Source of the DNA: Armatimonadota bacterium
GTDB taxonomy: Bacteria; Armatimonadota; Fimbriimonadia; Fimbriimonadales; Fimbriimonadaceae
NCBI GenBank assembly: GCA_016789105.1
Contig: JAEURN010000002.1
Coordinates: forward strand, 179,617 to 243,616
DNA length: 64,000 bases
Reading direction: 5' to 3'
The translations under genes were made by a program, and so were the position numbers. This document shows, piece after piece, positions 62,073 through 64,000 of this stretch; within the stretch, counting starts at the first letter, position 1, and the number at the start of each line of letters is the position of its first letter. The notes under the pieces were generated by a model, which was given only the letters and a program-made list of their open reading frames with translations, had not been told where the DNA came from and searched no databases.

Positions 62073-63170
62073 GTGTCCAATTCCATCACCCGGCGATCCC
62101 TCCTCGCGGCTGGGGCCGCGGCGGCATTCGCCAAGCCCGGTTTCACCACAAACCTCTTTGCCCCCCAAGCCAAATCCCCTCGGATCGTTTGTTCCAGCAA
62201 CGGGCATTCGGTCAAGAACGGCGGCGAGGAAACCTGCATCCAAACCGCATTCCGCATGATGACCGGCGGTTCCGACATCCTGGAATGTCTCATCGCCGGG
62301 GTCAACATCGTGGAAAGCGATCCCGCCGACACCAGCGTCGGCTATGGCGGCATCCCCAACGCCCAAGGGGTCATCCAGCTGGATTCCTGCTGCATGCATG
62401 GCCCCAAAAAGTGGGCCGGGGGGGTCGCCTGCCTGGAAGGGGTCCGCAACCCGTCCAAAGTCGCCTACCTCGTCGCTACATCTACCGACCACCACCTGCT
62501 GGTGGGTGCCGGCGCCCAAGAATTCGCCCGGAAGATGGGGTTTGAAATCGAAGCCGACCTCAACACCGAGCGGTCGCGCCGGGCCTGGCTGGAATGGCTC
62601 CGCCGCACCGACCCCGAACACTACCTTGACCCCGCCAAACGCCAAACCCCGCCCCCGGAACAAGGACTCGAAACCGCCATGCAAATGGCCCAGGAAGGGT
62701 GGTTCGACCCCGAACACCTGTGGGGCACCATCAACTGCAACGGCATCAACGCCAGTGGAGAGATCGCTGGGGTCACCACAACCAGCGGGCTCGCCTTCAA
62801 AATCCCCGGCCGGGTTGGGGATTCGCCGATCCTAGGGGCCGGTCTCTATGTCGACAACGCCGTCGGCGCGGCCGGATCCACCGGGCGGGGCGAAGCCAAC
62901 CTCTACAACCTGTGCAGCTATCTCATTGTCGAAGAAATGCGTCGGGGAGCCCACCCCAAAGATGCCGGAATGACTGCCCTGCGCCGGGTTGCCTCCCAAA
63001 CAATTGAAAAGCGCCTGCTCACCGAATCCGGCCGGCCCAATTTTGGGCTCAATTTCTACATCTTGGATAATCAAGGGCGATATGCGGGCGTGTCGTTCAC
63101 CCGGTCGAAGTTCGCCGTCTGCGACGAAAATGGCCCCCGGCACGAGGATTCCGAACCTTTCTACGATTGA
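62073..63170 (+). CDS. Asparaginase/glycosylasparaginase-type Ntn hydrolase, Tat-exported
   Basis: 365 residues from the GTG at 62073. A twin-arginine signal (TRRSLLAAGAAAAFA) indicates export in folded form. The body matches N4-(beta-N-acetylglucosaminyl)-L-asparaginase: GYGGIPNAQGVIQLDSCCMH, the self-cleavage Thr219 in LWGTINCNG, where Gly-Thr replaces the Asp-Thr of human enzyme, GVTTTSGLAFKIPGRVGDSP and GAAGSTGRGE. It probably cleaves glycosylated or free asparagine in the periplasm. The longer in-frame extension overlaps the lipoprotein gene. A terminator follows 8 bases later. Confidence 0.9.
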   Translation: MSNSITRRSLLAAGAAAAFAKPGFTTNLFAPQAKSPRIVCSSNGHSVKNGGEETCIQTAFRMMTGGSDILECLIAGVNIVESDPADTSVGYGGIPNAQGVIQLDSCCMHGPKKWAGGVACLEGVRNPSKVAYLVATSTDHHLLVGAGAQEFARKMGFEIEADLNTERSRRAWLEWLRRTDPEHYLDPAKRQTPPPEQGLETAMQMAQEGWFDPEHLWGTINCNGINASGEIAGVTTTSGLAFKIPGRVGDSPILGAGLYVDNAVGAAGSTGRGEANLYNLCSYLIVEEMRRGAHPKDAGMTALRRVASQTIEKRLLTESGRPNFGLNFYILDNQGRYAGVSFTRSKFAVCDENGPRHEDSEPFYD

Positions 63171-63177
63171 CACAAAA

Positions 63178-63206
63178 AGGCCCGGGAGAGCAAATCTCCC
63201 GGGCCT
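63178..63206. terminator. Bidirectional terminator
   Basis: A 12-bp perfect stem AGGCCCGGGAGA / TCTCCCGGGCCT with a 5-base loop between convergent genes. On the minus strand it is followed by TTTTTGTG, so it is a good terminator for the YHS-like gene. On the plus strand it is 8 bases after the asparaginase stop. Confidence 0.8.
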
Positions 63207-63227
63207 GATCTTAGATCGATCCGGCGA

Positions 63228-63809
63228 TTAGTGGTCGGCTTTTTCGGTTGCCACGCCCGGGGTTTTAACGTGATCCTTGGCGTTGGGAGCATATTTGGCC
63301 GGATCTTCTTTCAACTTGGCCACGCACCCGGCACAGCAGGTGTAATAGCGCACGCCTTTGAAATCCACATAGCTGGCCGCGTTGGCATAAGCGGCGATAT
63401 CTTCCTTGGCCACCGGGCAGAACAGCGCCTCTTGCTTGGGCAAGGTGCCGTATTTGGCCGGTTCTTTATCGAACTTGGCTTTGTTTTCTTTGCTGCTGAA
63501 GTGGTAGCGGATGCCTTGGTAGTCGCTGGTTTCGGCAATGATGCCCGGCGATTTGAGCCGCATGCCGCTCACCGGGTCGAACATGAAGTCGCCGGTGACC
63601 TTTTTGGCCTTGGCCTGCTGGGCCACATACTTGCCGGGCTCTTTGGCAAAACTCTTGTCGCAACCGGCACAGCAGAACCAGAACCGCGCCCCGTTGTAAT
63701 CGTGGAAACCGGCAGCGGAAACGTCTTTGATTTCTTCGCCTTGCACGGGGCAGACGAACGGTTTGGCGGCCGGGGCCATCACCGTGAACGCAATGAGTGT
63801 GGTCAACAT
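63228..63809 (-). CDS. Exported protein of three YHS/TRASH-like metal-binding repeats
   Basis: 193 residues. A short signal-like start (MLTTLIAFTVMAPAA) precedes three ~45-residue repeats. Repeat 1 is FVCPVQGEEIKD ... FWFCCAGCDKSFAKEP, repeat 2 is FMFDPVSGMRLKS ... YHFSSKENKAKFDKEP and repeat 3 is LFCPVAKEDIAAY ... YYTCCAGCVAKLKEDP. Repeats 1 and 3 keep the Cys residues of metal-binding YHS/TRASH domains. Repeat 2 has the YHS hallmark DPV-x-GM, but Ser replaces Cys at both sites. Likely copper or other soft-metal binding outside the cytoplasm, by family knowledge. A TATAAT box lies 9 bases before the ATG. Confidence 0.85.
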   Translation of the reverse strand: MLTTLIAFTVMAPAAKPFVCPVQGEEIKDVSAAGFHDYNGARFWFCCAGCDKSFAKEPGKYVAQQAKAKKVTGDFMFDPVSGMRLKSPGIIAETSDYQGIRYHFSSKENKAKFDKEPAKYGTLPKQEALFCPVAKEDIAAYANAASYVDFKGVRYYTCCAGCVAKLKEDPAKYAPNAKDHVKTPGVATEKADH

Positions 63810-63818
63810 GGTATTTCT

Positions 63819-63824
63819 ATTATA
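63819..63824 (-). promoter_or_regulatory. Candidate -10 box for the YHS-like gene
   Basis: A perfect TATAAT on the minus strand, 9 bases before the ATG at 63809. The leader would be only two or three bases. Confidence 0.45.
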
Positions 63825-63859
63825 GGGGCAACGCCGGTTAAGGCTCCGGGGTTCCTGGG

Positions 63860-64000
63860 TCACCCGCCCAGCGGGTCGTCGTCGATCTCCCGGTAGGGGC
63901 CGCCGTTCCGGATGGCAATTGATGATGGGGTGAGGGCCGCCAGATCCAGGCTCCGGCGCCCCAAGTAGGCGATCTGGGCCCGCCGCTTGTAAGAATCCAC
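63860..64000 (-). CDS. C-terminal fragment of an unidentified protein (5' part outside the window)
   Basis: On the minus strand an open frame enters from the right edge and ends at TGA (63860-63862), giving 47 codons: VDSYKRRAQIAYLGRRSLDL and then AALTPSSIAIRNGGPYREID with an acidic, Gly-rich end. Composition fits coding sequence here. It is too short to assign a family. It lies 50 bases upstream of the YHS-like gene in the same direction. Confidence 0.5.
   Translation of the reverse strand: MDSYKRRAQIAYLGRRSLDLAALTPSSIAIRNGGPYREIDDDPLGG

Overview
The window is about 64 kb of GC-rich, gene-dense bacterial chromosome with short intergenic gaps. It has two PEP-CTERM proteins ending in Ala/Leu-rich helices with RRRK/KRRKK tails, lipobox and Tat-type exported proteins, flagellar stator genes and a complete-looking housekeeping set. 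Together these suggest a free-living, motile, diderm-type heterotroph, most likely Armatimonadota (Fimbriimonadia-like). That placement is an inference from protein style; no marker phylogeny could be run. I see no prophage, transposase, CRISPR array or rRNA. Two tRNA genes are present: Leu(CAA) and Val(GAC).

Layout. 1-6 kb: a truncated sugar isomerase, pyroglutamyl peptidase, LD-carboxypeptidase, two related single-pass membrane proteins, PspA divergent from a DUF1003 protein, and a polysaccharide deacetylase. 6-8 kb: atpD-atpC alone. 8-12 kb: two tandem exported lysozyme-like proteins and a DUF899 protein, then a hairpin-forming intergenic repeat. 12-18 kb: homogentisate dioxygenase, a FlgM-like protein, a membrane-anchored GH26-like protein, motA-motB. 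18-21 kb: mutL-ruvC overlapping, with a convergent dprA-like gene. 21-25.6 kb: a translationally coupled operon of GH38 alpha-mannosidase, serine hydrolase and a small Acb2/Tad1-hairpin-like protein. 25.6-33.5 kb: response regulator with a barrel-type protein, threonine dehydrogenase, HicB-like, DinB-like, a large TPR protein, UbiD. 33.5-35.1 kb: an AT-richer island with a frameshifted exported gene behind a promoter whose spacer holds a G10 tract. 35-45 kb: PEP-CTERM protein, DUF5916 protein, pfkA-pfkB-family pair, PrcB-like protein, cinA, dipeptidyl peptidase. 45-52 kb: DUF554, aconitase, lipoprotein, uvrC. 51.8-53.5 kb: a second AT-richer island with two tandem paralogues, each broken by one in-frame stop. 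53.6-64 kb: beta-propeller lipoprotein, ileS-lspA, isocitrate dehydrogenase with a divergent regulator, a PEP-CTERM protein, an asparaginase-type Ntn hydrolase, a triple YHS-like protein.

How the genes work together: aconitase and isocitrate dehydrogenase feed the TCA cycle, PfkA glycolysis, and AtpD/AtpC energy conversion. MutL, RuvC, UvrC and the DprA-like protein handle DNA repair and processing. PspA, DUF1003, LD-carboxypeptidase, the deacetylase and the lysozyme-like proteins serve the envelope.

Most notable signals: (1) a TTGACA-17-TAGCTT promoter with G10 inside its spacer, just before a gene that is itself one base out of frame; (2) a chromosomal Acb2/Tad1-like gene at the end of a sugar-hydrolase operon; (3) two adjacent paralogues each interrupted by a single nonsense codon; (4) a repeated arrangement of a TANNNT box 6-7 bases before start codons that lack Shine-Dalgarno sequences, pointing to widespread leaderless mRNAs; (5) loss of zinc-binding cysteines in Tdh, IleS and the middle YHS domain.
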